Below the pieces are notes generated by a model. That model did no database searches. It had not been told where the DNA came from and was given only the letters and a program-made list of their open reading frames with translations. This document shows positions 56,998 to 64,000 of a stretch of DNA of 64,000 nt, piece by piece (positions within the stretch are counted from its first letter, which is position 1; the number at the start of each line of letters is the position of its first letter). Location: the NCBI RefSeq assembly GCF_026626635.1, contig NZ_JAPNKA010000001.1, positions 11,082,501 to 11,146,500 on the forward strand. The letters run 5' to 3'. Source of the DNA: Archangium lansingense. GTDB lineage: Bacteria; Myxococcota; Myxococcia; Myxococcales; Myxococcaceae. A program made the position numbers and the translations under genes.

Positions 56998-57621
56998 ATG
57001 AAGCCGGCAACTGTTGTACCCGAAGCAGCGGCGACGTCATCGCCACGTCCGACGTCGGCTCCCAATGAGCCGGCGCGGCCGACTGCTGCCTCCACTGGGC
57101 CGGTGCATACCCCAGCTCCGGTGTCCGAGCCGGCGCGTCCCTTCGGCATGCTGAATGCCGAGACGGCCAAGGCCTTCGCGGCCGTGACGAGCGCCGAGTC
57201 GCGCGCCTTCGCCCGTCCGGAGCCCGGCGTGCAGCCGCAGCGCGTGCTGCTGGTGGATGACAGCCGCTCCATCCGGACGCTGCTGAAGATCTACCTGATG
57301 GCGCGCTCCTTCGAGTACATCGAGGCCGAGTCGGCCGAGGCGGGCCTGAAGGTGCTGGAGTCGCAGCCGGTGGACCTCATCCTCACCGACTTCCACATGG
57401 ACGGGATGAACGGCGCGGACTTCGCGGCGACGGTGCGAGCCAGCCGCGACCTGAAGGTCGCCAAGATTCCCATCCTGATGATGACGGGTGACGCGAACGC
57501 CGCCGAGGTGCGCAACAAGGGCCAGAAGGCGGGCATCAACGCCTTCGTGCGCAAGCCGGTGAGCTGCGCCCAGCTCATGACGCTGGTGGACACCATCCTC
57601 CCGCCGCCCAAGAAGGGCTGA
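56998..57621 (+). CDS. Response regulator with Pro/Ala-rich N-terminal extension
   Basis: 207 residues from ATG 56998; GTG 56980, which has a better ribosome site (GGAGGGGGG), would add six residues. About 80 residues of Pro/Ala/Thr-rich, probably disordered sequence precede a receiver: VLLVDDSRSIRTLLKIYLMA, phosphoacceptor Asp near 131 (ILTDFHMDGMNG), Thr in LMMTGDAN, Lys in VRKPVSCAQ. It is a close relative of the first CheY of the che operon (34321-34698), so it may respond to the same CheA. Alone; no kinase adjacent. Confidence 0.82.
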   Translation: MKPATVVPEAAATSSPRPTSAPNEPARPTAASTGPVHTPAPVSEPARPFGMLNAETAKAFAAVTSAESRAFARPEPGVQPQRVLLVDDSRSIRTLLKIYLMARSFEYIEAESAEAGLKVLESQPVDLILTDFHMDGMNGADFAATVRASRDLKVAKIPILMMTGDANAAEVRNKGQKAGINAFVRKPVSCAQLMTLVDTILPPPKKG

Positions 57622-57761
57622 GCTGGCCGAGGCCCCTCAGCCAGCAGCTCCAGCTTCGCGGGCCGGAGCCGGCAGCCCTGCCGCGTTCGGCGGCGAAGAA
57701 GCACTTCCAGGGCGTCTGGTTGCGGTTGCCCGGGAAGAAGTAGGCGCACCGGACTTCCCGT

Positions 57762-58076
57762 TCAATCGCCGCGTGGCCTCCCGTATTCGCAGGGGTCTCC
57801 ATCGAGCGCTTGTTCGTAGGGGGTGAGCTGGCCGCAGGGGACGCGTTGCACCTGGACCGCCGAGCAGCCGAAGAGTGCCGACGCTCTCCGGAACGCGACG
57901 ACGTGCTGCTGATCGACGCAATCCCAGATGGCGATGTCATCGCCCACCTCCACGCCCGTCATGCATTCTCGATCGGGCGGAGTGGACAAGGCTTCTTCGG
58001 GTCCATGATCGCAACAGCCCTCGAGTGCGAGGCTCAGCGGCACGAGGAGGAGCAGGCGGGCACCGAGGGATTTCAT
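57762..58076 (-). CDS. Small lipoprotein, function unknown
   Basis: 104 residues from the ATG at 58076 with AAGGAG seven bases upstream. Signal peptide and lipobox-like LALEGCC near residue 21; the mature part has cysteines (DRECMTG, IWDCVDQQ, LFGCSAV, VPCGQLT, DPCEYGR), which hints at disulfides. No family recognised. It stands alone, convergent with the response regulator gene, with about 140 bp non-coding between. Confidence 0.65.
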   Translation of the reverse strand: MKSLGARLLLLVPLSLALEGCCDHGPEEALSTPPDRECMTGVEVGDDIAIWDCVDQQHVVAFRRASALFGCSAVQVQRVPCGQLTPYEQALDGDPCEYGRPRGD

Positions 58077-58376
58077 GGGTCATCTCCTTGAATCAGGGGG
58101 ACTCCGTGCCGTGCAAGCACGATGCCTGTTCGACGCCACGAGGCCTCGGGAGTGTGTGGCGAGCTCGTGGCGCCGATGGACTCATGAGGCGCCTGTCCGG
58201 CCTGACGGCGAAGACATAGGGCGCCCACGTCGCGAACCGCGAGCGTGTCAGGAGTGGCCCAGGACAACCCCCTCGATGACGCTGGCGACATCGAGGCACT
58301 TGCCCGTGGCGGTCTCGATGAGCGCGTAGAGCTCCTTCCACTTGATGATGGTGAGGAGGTCCACGCCACTCGTGAA

Positions 58377-58441
58377 ACGAGTCGACATCTGCCGCTCCGC
58401 GAGGAGGGCGTCACTGGCAACGAACCGGCCGTCCTCCTGGC
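58377..58441. repeat. 65-bp duplicated segment, copy A
   Basis: Starts ACGAGTCGACATCTGCCGCT and ends GTCCTCCTGGC. Copy B at 60150-60214 has the same orientation with 3 mismatches. The copies bracket the DUF4476-VWA gene. Copy A lies inside the small interrupted gene. Confidence 0.8.
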
Positions 58442-58485
58442 TAAGCAGGCAGTCCGCAACTGCGGTGCTCTGTACGAATCCTCTG

Positions 58486-58524
58486 ACACCTTCTGCAGAC
58501 ACCTTCTGCAGACACCTTCTGCAG
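58486..58524. repeat. Three perfect tandem copies of a 13-bp unit
   Basis: ACACCTTCTGCAG three times in a row (58486-58498, 58499-58511, 58512-58524). On the minus strand, the coding strand of the small gene, the unit is CTGCAGAAGGTGT. Because 13 is not a multiple of 3, gain or loss of one copy changes the reading frame. Confidence 0.95.
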
Positions 58525-58650
58525 CTCGCAAATGAGGCAGGTGTTCATCATCGCGGTGGCGCAGCGACTGCTCGCAGTGCGAGTCCTCCGCCGCGAGGGG
58601 CACGGCCGGGGGCATTGCCGCGCCCCCCTGCTTCCTTCACCATTCCAGGC

Positions 58651-60084
58651 ATGAACCTTTCCAGTTGTCTGGTCATCTGTCTCACGCTCGCCGCGGTGCT
58701 GCCCGCGCCCGCTCGGGCGATGGACGGTGCGCTCTTCCAGCAGCTCAAAGCTCGCTTGGACGACGAGCACCTCTCCGACGCGAAGCTCACCATCCTGAAG
58801 ACCGCGGCTTCCACCAACACCTTCACCTGCGCACAAGTGGCGCGCCTGGTCGAGCCGTTCTCCTTCGGCGAAGACAAGCTCGAGGCGCTCTCGACGCTCA
58901 AGGACCGCATCGAGGATCCGGAGAACAAACGCAAGCTCGTCACCCTTTTCAGCTTCGACGACGAGAAGGAGAAGGCCAAGGCGCTCCTCGCCCACATCCA
59001 GAAGGCCGCGCCCGCGGCCTCCAGCGCCGCGCCAGCGGCCACCGACAGCGCGTCCACCAGCGTCAGCGCGTCAACCCGGGGCAGCAGCACTGGCGAGATG
59101 ACGCCGCTGCTGGTGAACCAGGTGGGCGCATGGCCGGACGCGGACGTCCGCACACTCGCCGCGGCGCTCCAGAAGGAGGACTTCACCGACGGCAAGATGA
59201 ACGTGCTCCAGACAGCCATCTCCAGCCGCCCCGAGGGCTTCAGCTCCTCGCAAATCCAGCAGCTCGTCCCGAGCCTCACCTTCAGCGGCGACATGGTGCA
59301 GGCGGTGAAGATGATGGACGATCACATCCTCGGCATGACGTCGCGCGAGGTGCGCGGGGTGCTGGGAACGTATTCCTTCAACGATGACAAGCTGAAGGTG
59401 CTGCGCGTGCTCAAGGACGCCATCACCGACGCGGAGAACAAGTTCATCATCCTCGACGAGTTCACCTTCGGGGACCACAAGGAGGAGGCGCGCAAGATCC
59501 TGGAGACCATCAAGCCGCGCAGCCCGGTGTACGGCACCCTCCGCAGCAAGCGCGCCATCTTCGTGGTGGACATCTCCGGCAGCATGGAGGCGCGTTTCAC
59601 CACCAACCGGGGCGAGTCGATCACCCGGCTCCAGTTCGTGCAGCGCGAGTTACAGTCCGTGCTGAAGGAGCAGCTCCCGGATGACGCGAAGTTCAACCTC
59701 GTCGTCTTCTCCACGCGCGTGCAGACGTGGAAGCCTCGCCTCGTCGCGGCCACGCCGCGGTCGGTGCAGGAGGCGGTGCAGTACGTGGGCGCGCTTCAGC
59801 AGGGGGGTGGCACCAACATCCACGGCGCTCTGGAGAAGGCCTTCGCCGACTCCGAGGTGGACGCCGTCTACTTCCTCACCGACGGCATGCCGACGGACGG
59901 AAAGAAGAAGGCCCACGCGGAGATCCTCGAGGACGTGGCCGCCTGGAATGCCCAGCGGAAGGTGGTGGTGAATACCGTCGCCTTCCTGATGGGCAGCTTC
60001 AAAAGTGACAACAAGCCCAAGTCGCGCGAGCTGATGCTGCAACTGGCCAAGGCCACCGGCGGCGTCTACCGCGCCATCGAGTAG
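58651..60084 (+). CDS. Secreted DUF4476-VWA domain protein
   Basis: 477 residues from ATG 58651 (signal peptide MNLSSCLVICLTLAAVLPAP); the upstream frame covers the interrupted gene and was not used. Two DUF4476 modules are visible, about 30-110 (LDDEHLSDAKLTILKTAAST) and about 165-285 (KEDFTDGKMNVLQTAISSRP, SFNDDKLKVLRVLKDAI), separated by an Ala/Ser-rich linker. The C-terminal von Willebrand A domain has an intact MIDAS start (FVVDISGSMEA) plus GGGTNIHGALEKA and FLTDGMPTDG. It probably binds proteins through a metal ion outside the cytoplasm. Function unknown. Confidence 0.83.
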   Translation: MNLSSCLVICLTLAAVLPAPARAMDGALFQQLKARLDDEHLSDAKLTILKTAASTNTFTCAQVARLVEPFSFGEDKLEALSTLKDRIEDPENKRKLVTLFSFDDEKEKAKALLAHIQKAAPAASSAAPAATDSASTSVSASTRGSSTGEMTPLLVNQVGAWPDADVRTLAAALQKEDFTDGKMNVLQTAISSRPEGFSSSQIQQLVPSLTFSGDMVQAVKMMDDHILGMTSREVRGVLGTYSFNDDKLKVLRVLKDAITDAENKFIILDEFTFGDHKEEARKILETIKPRSPVYGTLRSKRAIFVVDISGSMEARFTTNRGESITRLQFVQRELQSVLKEQLPDDAKFNLVVFSTRVQTWKPRLVAATPRSVQEAVQYVGALQQGGGTNIHGALEKAFADSEVDAVYFLTDGMPTDGKKKAHAEILEDVAAWNAQRKVVVNTVAFLMGSFKSDNKPKSRELMLQLAKATGGVYRAIE

Positions 60085-60149
60085 GACGCACTCCGCAGCG
60101 GCAAGGTATCCGGGGAGGGGATCAGCGCCCGCCCAGGCGAAGGTGTCAG

Positions 60150-60214
60150 ACGAGTCGGCACCTGCCGCTCCGCGAGGAGGGCGTCACTAGCAACGAACCG
60201 GCCGTCCTCCTGGC
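60150..60214. repeat. 65-bp duplicated segment, copy B (gene fragment)
   Basis: Starts ACGAGTCGGCACCTGCCGCT and ends GTCCTCCTGGC; 3 mismatches to copy A at 58377. On the minus strand it reads QEDGRFVASDALLAERQ like the interrupted gene but has no intact frame around it. The rest of the gap between the VWA gene and the lipoprotein gene (60085-60239) holds nothing else I can identify. Confidence 0.8.
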
Positions 60215-60239
60215 GTAGACGGCCATCACCCGGGCCGAC

Positions 60240-61559
60240 TCACCGCACCCAGCCCACGTATTCGAAGAAGGCCCGCGTGGAACTCCACGCGCGAGGGGGC
60301 GTGAGCGGTGTGCCGCGGCGCTGGAGCTCCTCGAGGGGCAGTTCACTCGCGAGGTCCTCCAGCGGCACGAGGAACAGCCGCTCGGCGGGGCTCTTGCCAC
60401 AGATGATGCTGGGCTCCTCGCTCATGCCGGTGATGATGCCGACGAGGGCGTGCGTGTCATCGGGGCTGATGGCCACCACGTTCAGCGCGGTGGCATCCGC
60501 CCGCACCTGCTGGAGTGCGCCCGTTGCCGGGTTCAACCGGAACAACGTCCGCGGTTGCGGCTGCGTGCCCACGCATTCCATGCCAGGCCCCTCCCACCGC
60601 GTGGCACTGACGAGTGCGGCCAGGGAGCGGTGCAGCCAGGTGAGCCGTCCCACGTACCGGTAGGGCAACACGAGCGGCGCGGCGAGGGTCAGGGCGAGCG
60701 GTCCTCCGAGAGCCGCCGTCCGGTAGACGGTGGGCGTGGAGCGGAAGCGCGGTCGCGAGGGGAGGAAGACAAAGGTCCCATCCGGGGACAGCGAAGGCTC
60801 GGAGGCGACCTCCGTCCGCAGCGCGCCATCGCTCACCCGGAGCACGGCCACGAGGGTGCTCATCGGGGGCAGGTAGTAGCTGACGCCCTCCTCCGGGCGC
60901 AGCGCGCACTCGACATACAGCGTGAGTTCCTCACGTGCCGGCCACCAATCGAGCAGCGTGACGTGACCCAGGAGCCCCACCTCGGGCAGAGGGGAGAGGT
61001 GGCCCGACGCCACGTCCACGGAATAGAGGAACACCCGCCCACATGCCCAGGGGTCTTCCTTCGAGGCGAGGTGCTCGAGAACGAAGGCGATGCTCTTCCC
61101 GTCATCGGACCAGCGGAAATGCCGCGCCATGAGTTGCCCCTCCGGCAGGGGCTGCCGCGTCAGGTCCAGCAGCTCGCGACGTGCGGTCCCGTCCGCGTTG
61201 ACGATGAAGAGCTTGTTCCAGCCGCCCTCCGGGCCTCGGCGGGAGCCAGGGGCCTGGAATTCGACCCAGGCCACCTGCTTCCCATCGGGAGAGATGGCCG
61301 CTCCGGCGTAGAAGCTCACCTTGCCGCTGGACGTCAGGGGCCATTGATGTTGGCCATCCATGGATTGGAGCCAGAGGTCGGCGCCCTTTCGAGCATCTCC
61401 CTGGATGAAGACCAATCCACTCGGCGGTGACCCGGTCCGCCCCCGAAGCACTGGCGCGAGGGCCCTGCCCGAGCCTGTCGCCGTACAGCCCGCGAGGAGG
61501 GTCAGGAGCAGAAGCGTGACCCATCCAGTGGTGGGGCTCGGTCTGGAAGCGGACGCCAT
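60240..61559 (-). CDS. TolB-like beta-propeller lipoprotein
   Basis: 439 residues from the ATG at 61559 (MASASRPSPTTGWVTLLLLT). Lipobox LLLTLLAGC near residue 25. The mature protein has repeated propeller blades of the PD40/WD40-like TolB type: AAISPDGKQVAWVEFQAPGS, FRWSDDGKSIAFVLEHLA, PSLSPDGTFVFLPSRPRF, VVAISPDDTHALVGIITG. No peptidase domain is present. Such propellers usually serve protein contacts in the envelope. The role is unknown. The gene follows the tRNA-like stub and its terminator on the same strand. Confidence 0.78.
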   Translation of the reverse strand: MASASRPSPTTGWVTLLLLTLLAGCTATGSGRALAPVLRGRTGSPPSGLVFIQGDARKGADLWLQSMDGQHQWPLTSSGKVSFYAGAAISPDGKQVAWVEFQAPGSRRGPEGGWNKLFIVNADGTARRELLDLTRQPLPEGQLMARHFRWSDDGKSIAFVLEHLASKEDPWACGRVFLYSVDVASGHLSPLPEVGLLGHVTLLDWWPAREELTLYVECALRPEEGVSYYLPPMSTLVAVLRVSDGALRTEVASEPSLSPDGTFVFLPSRPRFRSTPTVYRTAALGGPLALTLAAPLVLPYRYVGRLTWLHRSLAALVSATRWEGPGMECVGTQPQPRTLFRLNPATGALQQVRADATALNVVAISPDDTHALVGIITGMSEEPSIICGKSPAERLFLVPLEDLASELPLEELQRRGTPLTPPRAWSSTRAFFEYVGWVR

Positions 61560-61621
61560 GATGTGCCAGGAGAATTGCTGACGAAGGGTTGCGAACAGCT
61601 CGCGGCCTGGGGTGGAAGAGA

Positions 61622-61654
61622 AAGATGGCCTCTGGTTACAAAGAACCCGAGGCC
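61622..61654 (-). terminator. Rho-independent-type terminator after a tRNA/tmRNA-like 3' stub
   Basis: On the minus strand GGCCTCGGGTT..AACCAGAGGCC (one mismatch in an 11-base stem) is followed by ATCTTTCTCTT. It starts about 9 bases beyond the tRNA-like 3' end at 61663, the usual place for a stable-RNA terminator, and about 60 bases before the lipoprotein start. Confidence 0.6.
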
Positions 61655-61662
61655 TAGAAGAG

Positions 61663-61692
61663 TGGAGGCGGCGGGAATCGAACCCGCCGCCT
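61663..61692 (-). other. tRNA/tmRNA-like 3' end stub (T-arm plus acceptor strand)
   Basis: Minus strand: GCGGGTTCGATTCCCGC is a perfect T-stem/T-loop, followed by CGCCTCC (acceptor strand) and A as discriminator. Immediately upstream on that strand there is no anticodon arm, D-arm or matching 5' acceptor (GGAGGCG) at tRNA distance. It looks like the remains of a tRNA or tmRNA gene, or an attachment-site core copied from one. Confidence 0.5.
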
Positions 61693-61906
61693 GGCACTCC
61701 GCCCGTATACGTCTAAGAAGGATGGAAGGACTGTTGAAGGCGAGGACGAGAGCGGAGGGGCCGAGGAGGGCCGCGGACAGAGGCCGGCCGAGCAATGCCC
61801 CAGGCTGGTGGAGAAGCCGCGCAGCCCCCTTGAGTACACGCCAGCCCAGGCCGCCCTCCCATGAGGTGCGCGGCAGAAGCCCTGGGTTTCTTGGGTGTCT
61901 TGAGCT

Positions 61907-62053
61907 TCAACACCACGCAGCCTGGCGTGGCCCTCGCGCAGGGGCCAGGCGCGCACTCTCCGTGGGCAACCCCAGGTGCTCCACAATCGCTCTCACCCCG
62001 CCTGCTCCCTTCTCGTACGCCAAGACACGCCTCCTGCCTCCACACCTCAAGCA
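61907..62053 (-). mobile_element. Transposase C-terminal remnant (IS91-like)
   Basis: Minus-strand frame ending at TGA 61907 reads CLRCGGRRRVLAYEKGAGG then VRAIVEHLGLPTESARLAPA and RGPRQAAWC. The CxxCGGRRRVLAY..VRAILEHLGLP pattern is what I recall at the C-terminus of IS91-type transposases. The catalytic part upstream is absent; the sequence before the Cys pair is unrelated. It is a relic, not a working element. Confidence 0.5.
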
Positions 62054-62100
62054 AGCTCGAGAGACCTCCTCGCTCACGGCGCAGGGCGAGCACCGGGTGG

Positions 62101-62138
62101 CGGGTGTGTGGAAGAGTCGCGGCTCCTCCACACACCCG
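62101..62138 (-). terminator. Perfect 12-bp hairpin after the surface protein gene
   Basis: CGGGTGTGTGGA (62101-62112) pairs exactly with TCCACACACCCG (62127-62138); on the minus strand it begins 9 bases after the stop at 62147. No T-run follows, but position and strength fit a terminator for the surface protein gene. Confidence 0.6.
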
Positions 62139-62146
62139 TTGTCGCA

Positions 62147-64000
62147 TTACTGCCTGCTACCCGCCATTCCGCGGCGCCGGGAGACCGCCTTGCCCAGGAT
62201 TCCGAGCAGTCCGAGCAGCCACAGCGTTGGAGACCCCTTCGAGGTCGAGCAGCCCAACCCTCCGCCTTCAGCGCGGATGTCCCGGCCCAGGTAGACGCTC
62301 CAGCTGAAGCTCGTCTCCGTTCGGTTGCCAGCGATGTCCACTGCGTAGACGTTGAGCGTATGGGGCCCTTCCTCGAGGTCGGAGACCGACAACTGCGGGC
62401 CGCAATCCGTGGGCTCGCCCTGGACATCCAGCTTGCACTTGAAGGTCACCCCCTCTTCATTCGAGGTGAGGTTGAACGTGGCGGAGCGGCTGGCCGAGTT
62501 CTTGTCAGGCCCTTGGATCGTCACGCCGGGGGGCTCATTGTCCATGACGAAGTTGATCTGCCCCGACAGCTCGCCCGTATTTCCAGCTCTGTCCGTGACC
62601 TTGAGCCTGACGAAATGGGGGCCATCCTTCGGCTTGCGCTCGGCCGGAATGACGAGCTGCCAGTCCCCATTCGCGTTGTCCGCGGCCACCGCCGTTCCGA
62701 CGGGCGTCAGGACATCATCGTCCAGGTAGGCGGAGATGGTGCTGAAGCCTTCTCCGGCCGCCGTTCCCTTCAAGGTCAGGTCCTTGTAGCGCCCTCCCTC
62801 CGTGGGCAACTCGACGCCGGGCGTCGCCGGGTCCTGGCGATCGACCGTCCAGGAGAGTTGCACGGGCGTGACCTCTGGGATGCCGGCCTTGTCGATAGCC
62901 CTTATCTTGAGGGTGTAGGGCTTGTCTCCTCCCTCCCTGGGAAAGTTGACCACCACGAAGTTGTTTTCCGTCGTGAACGTCTCACCATTGAGCTCGCAAT
63001 CGAAGCGGTCCACTCCCTTGGGCTCGTTCGGCGTGACGAAATTCACCTGGACATAGTCAGTGGATATCCAGCTGTTGAGCTGGGTGGTGATGAGGGTGAT
63101 GGGGGCCTGCTGATCCACGAACCACTTGTACTCGACTCGTGAGCTCTCTGGCGTTTCGATGCCCAGGTCCCTCGAGTAGGCCTTCACGGTGAAGACGTGA
63201 TCGCCTTCCGCGAGAGCTGGATAGGTCTTGATACAGATGGGCCGCTCTGGCGTGGCGGGGGCCGGATTGGTGATGAGCTCGGCGTCTGGGCAACAGGGCT
63301 CCTCCCACTCCTGGCCCTCCCGCTTGCACCCGATCTTCATGTTGTCCTTGTCGGCCTGGAGCACGAACGTCACCTCATCCAGGCTCGTGCCGCCGCCGGT
63401 GGCAACGGGGAGGCGGTCCTTGCCCAGGAGCCCGGTGTCCCAATTCAAGATCTTGCCGAGGGGTTGGTTGTCATCCACCCGCCAGGTGTAGGTAGGGGCC
63501 GCTGCATTGTCAGTCTCGTTTCCGGCCAGGTCCGTTGCCCAGACCTGAAGCGTGTACTCACCCGACCGGGTCACCGCACCGAAGAACGGATTGGAACAAT
63601 TCGGGAACGCGGTCGTCGGCCCATCCTTCTCCTTGAGCGAGCAGCGGTAGGACGACAACGGCTTCACGGCCTCCGAAGGTTGGAAGCCAAAGACATAGTC
63701 CTTGGAGGCGGTCAGGCCGTCCGGGGTCTTGGTGAAGGTGATGGTCGGAGGAATGAGATCCAGCTCGAAGTAGAACGTTGCCGGATCACTCTTGTGGCCG
63801 GCCGCATCCTCCACCCTGGCCTCCAGCGCGTACTTGCCACTCACCAACCCGGGCCAGGCGCTACTCCAGGTTCCGGACGTGAGGGTCAATGTGGTTGGAA
63901 CCTCACTCACCGCCGGGTTCTGCGGGATCAGATTCAGGTGCAGTTTGGCACCCACTGCAGTGCCACTGATACTGAGCGTGCCATTCGGCGCCGGTGTGTC
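62147..64000 (-). CDS. Large Ig-like-repeat surface protein with MYXO-CTERM-like tail (5' end outside window)
   Basis: The frame is open to the window edge (DTPAPNGTLSISGTAVGAKL at the visible start), so at least 617 residues are seen. Six or so Ig-like/bacterial surface repeats of about 90 residues: SGKYALEARVEDAAGHKSDP, SGEYTLQVWATDLAGNETDN, KPYTLKIRAIDKAGIPEVTP, GPHFVRLKVTDRAGNTGELS, GPHTLNVYAVDIAGNRTETS. The C-terminus has a Gly-Cys motif (EGGGLGCSTSKG), a hydrophobic helix (LWLLGLLGILG) and basic residues (RRRG), the MYXO-CTERM sorting pattern that leads to surface anchoring. Probably an adhesin-like outer protein. Confidence 0.82.
   Translation of the reverse strand, partial: DTPAPNGTLSISGTAVGAKLHLNLIPQNPAVSEVPTTLTLTSGTWSSAWPGLVSGKYALEARVEDAAGHKSDPATFYFELDLIPPTITFTKTPDGLTASKDYVFGFQPSEAVKPLSSYRCSLKEKDGPTTAFPNCSNPFFGAVTRSGEYTLQVWATDLAGNETDNAAAPTYTWRVDDNQPLGKILNWDTGLLGKDRLPVATGGGTSLDEVTFVLQADKDNMKIGCKREGQEWEEPCCPDAELITNPAPATPERPICIKTYPALAEGDHVFTVKAYSRDLGIETPESSRVEYKWFVDQQAPITLITTQLNSWISTDYVQVNFVTPNEPKGVDRFDCELNGETFTTENNFVVVNFPREGGDKPYTLKIRAIDKAGIPEVTPVQLSWTVDRQDPATPGVELPTEGGRYKDLTLKGTAAGEGFSTISAYLDDDVLTPVGTAVAADNANGDWQLVIPAERKPKDGPHFVRLKVTDRAGNTGELSGQINFVMDNEPPGVTIQGPDKNSASRSATFNLTSNEEGVTFKCKLDVQGEPTDCGPQLSVSDLEEGPHTLNVYAVDIAGNRTETSFSWSVYLGRDIRAEGGGLGCSTSKGSPTLWLLGLLGILGKAVSRRRGMAGSRQ

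Larger units (their letters stand above)
58248..58551 (-). pseudogene. Small gene interrupted by a 13-bp tandem triplication
   Basis: From ATG 58551 the product starts MMNTCLICELQ, then runs into three copies of a 13-bp unit and stops at 58441. The downstream part, readable as 58248-58502 (STAVADCLLSQEDGRFVASD, LLTIIKWKELYALIETATGK, CLDVASVIEGVVLGHS), lies in a frame shifted by one and looks coding. With two repeat copies the two halves would join into one 95-residue protein. No family recognised. A 65-bp fragment of it recurs at 60150-60214. Confidence 0.5.
61693..62146. other. Gene-poor stretch between stub and surface protein gene
   Basis: No intact gene is supported here. It holds the transposase C-terminal remnant at 61907-62053 and the hairpin at 62101-62138. 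Open frames in 61700-61900 are low-complexity readings without a start or family similarity. The GC content stays high, so recent foreign origin is not obvious. Confidence 0.55.

Noticed and set aside
57622..57761. Minus-strand frames reading CAYFFPGNRNQTPWKCFF
   Set aside because: Suggestive Cys/aromatic pattern, but no start, no ribosome site and no complete frame; left as intergenic.
61663..61750. Complete tRNA gene
   Set aside because: No anticodon arm, D-arm or 5' acceptor strand can be paired in the 90 bases upstream of the T-arm.
61663..62028. Complete tmRNA gene (about 365 bases) on the minus strand
   Set aside because: A GGAGGCG that could pair with the acceptor strand exists at about 62022-62028, but it falls in the transposase codons CGGRRR; the TTCGAC-type D-loop, tag frame and pseudoknots are missing.

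Overview
The window looks like chromosome of a myxobacterium, most likely of the Cystobacter/Archangium/Hyalangium/Myxococcus group. The grounds are very high GC with G/C-ending codons, dense two-component, chemotaxis and Ser/Thr-kinase genes, a DUF2378 protein (a family I know only from myxobacteria), a GYF/PilZ regulator, a MYXO-CTERM-like sorting tail, and many small lipoproteins and PEGA/TPR/VWA envelope proteins. No ribosomal RNA, complete tRNA, CRISPR array, phage block or intact insertion sequence was found. Most of the window is ordinary core chromosome; the one scarred, accessory-looking stretch is about 57.6-62.2 kb.

Layout. 0-3.3 kb: end of a MarR/GbsR regulator, then a NarL-type histidine kinase/response regulator pair joined by an ATGA overlap. 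3.3-7 kb: small lipoprotein, peptide chain release factor 3, RidA, Uma2-like nuclease. 7.2-9.9 kb: three-gene ABC-2 exporter. 9.9-13.8 kb: Rsm22-type methyltransferase, two hypotheticals and an M20 dipeptidase. 13.8-16.9 kb: lone receiver, GYF/J-like/PilZ protein, soluble PAS-GAF histidine kinase, and a 38-residue membrane protein candidate. 16.9-24 kb: THUMP rRNA methyltransferase, flavin reductase, TPR membrane protein, methyltransferase, Nfu iron-sulfur scaffold, DUF2378 protein, FemAB-like acyltransferase. 24-26.6 kb: clpS-clpA.

26.8-34.7 kb is a seven-gene chemosensory operon on the minus strand (CheY, receiver-CheW, CheR, CheW, CheA-receiver, CheB, MCP) whose genes mostly overlap by 4-11 bases. 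It is followed by fabI, then sucA-sucB, a cold-shock gene, an S9 peptidase, a UPF0489 protein and a second, six-TM MCP (34.8-45.5 kb). 45.5-51.2 kb holds a BamA/TamA-like protein, a receiver, a BtuF-like binding protein, a coiled-coil lipoprotein and AmtB. 51.4-56.9 kb is a compact kinase / TPR-TonB receptor / lipoprotein operon in which the kinase carries a frameshift.

57-64 kb: a receiver, small lipoproteins, a small gene broken by a 13-bp triplication, a DUF4476-VWA protein flanked by a 65-bp duplication, a beta-propeller lipoprotein, then a 590-bp gene-poor stretch with a tRNA/tmRNA-like 3' stub, its apparent terminator and a transposase C-terminal remnant, and finally the 3' part of a large Ig-like surface protein that runs off the window. 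A palindromic REP-like repeat (CCCTCTCCC..GGGAGAGGG, often bordered by ACCCTCACCCC) recurs at least five times, once inside a coding region.
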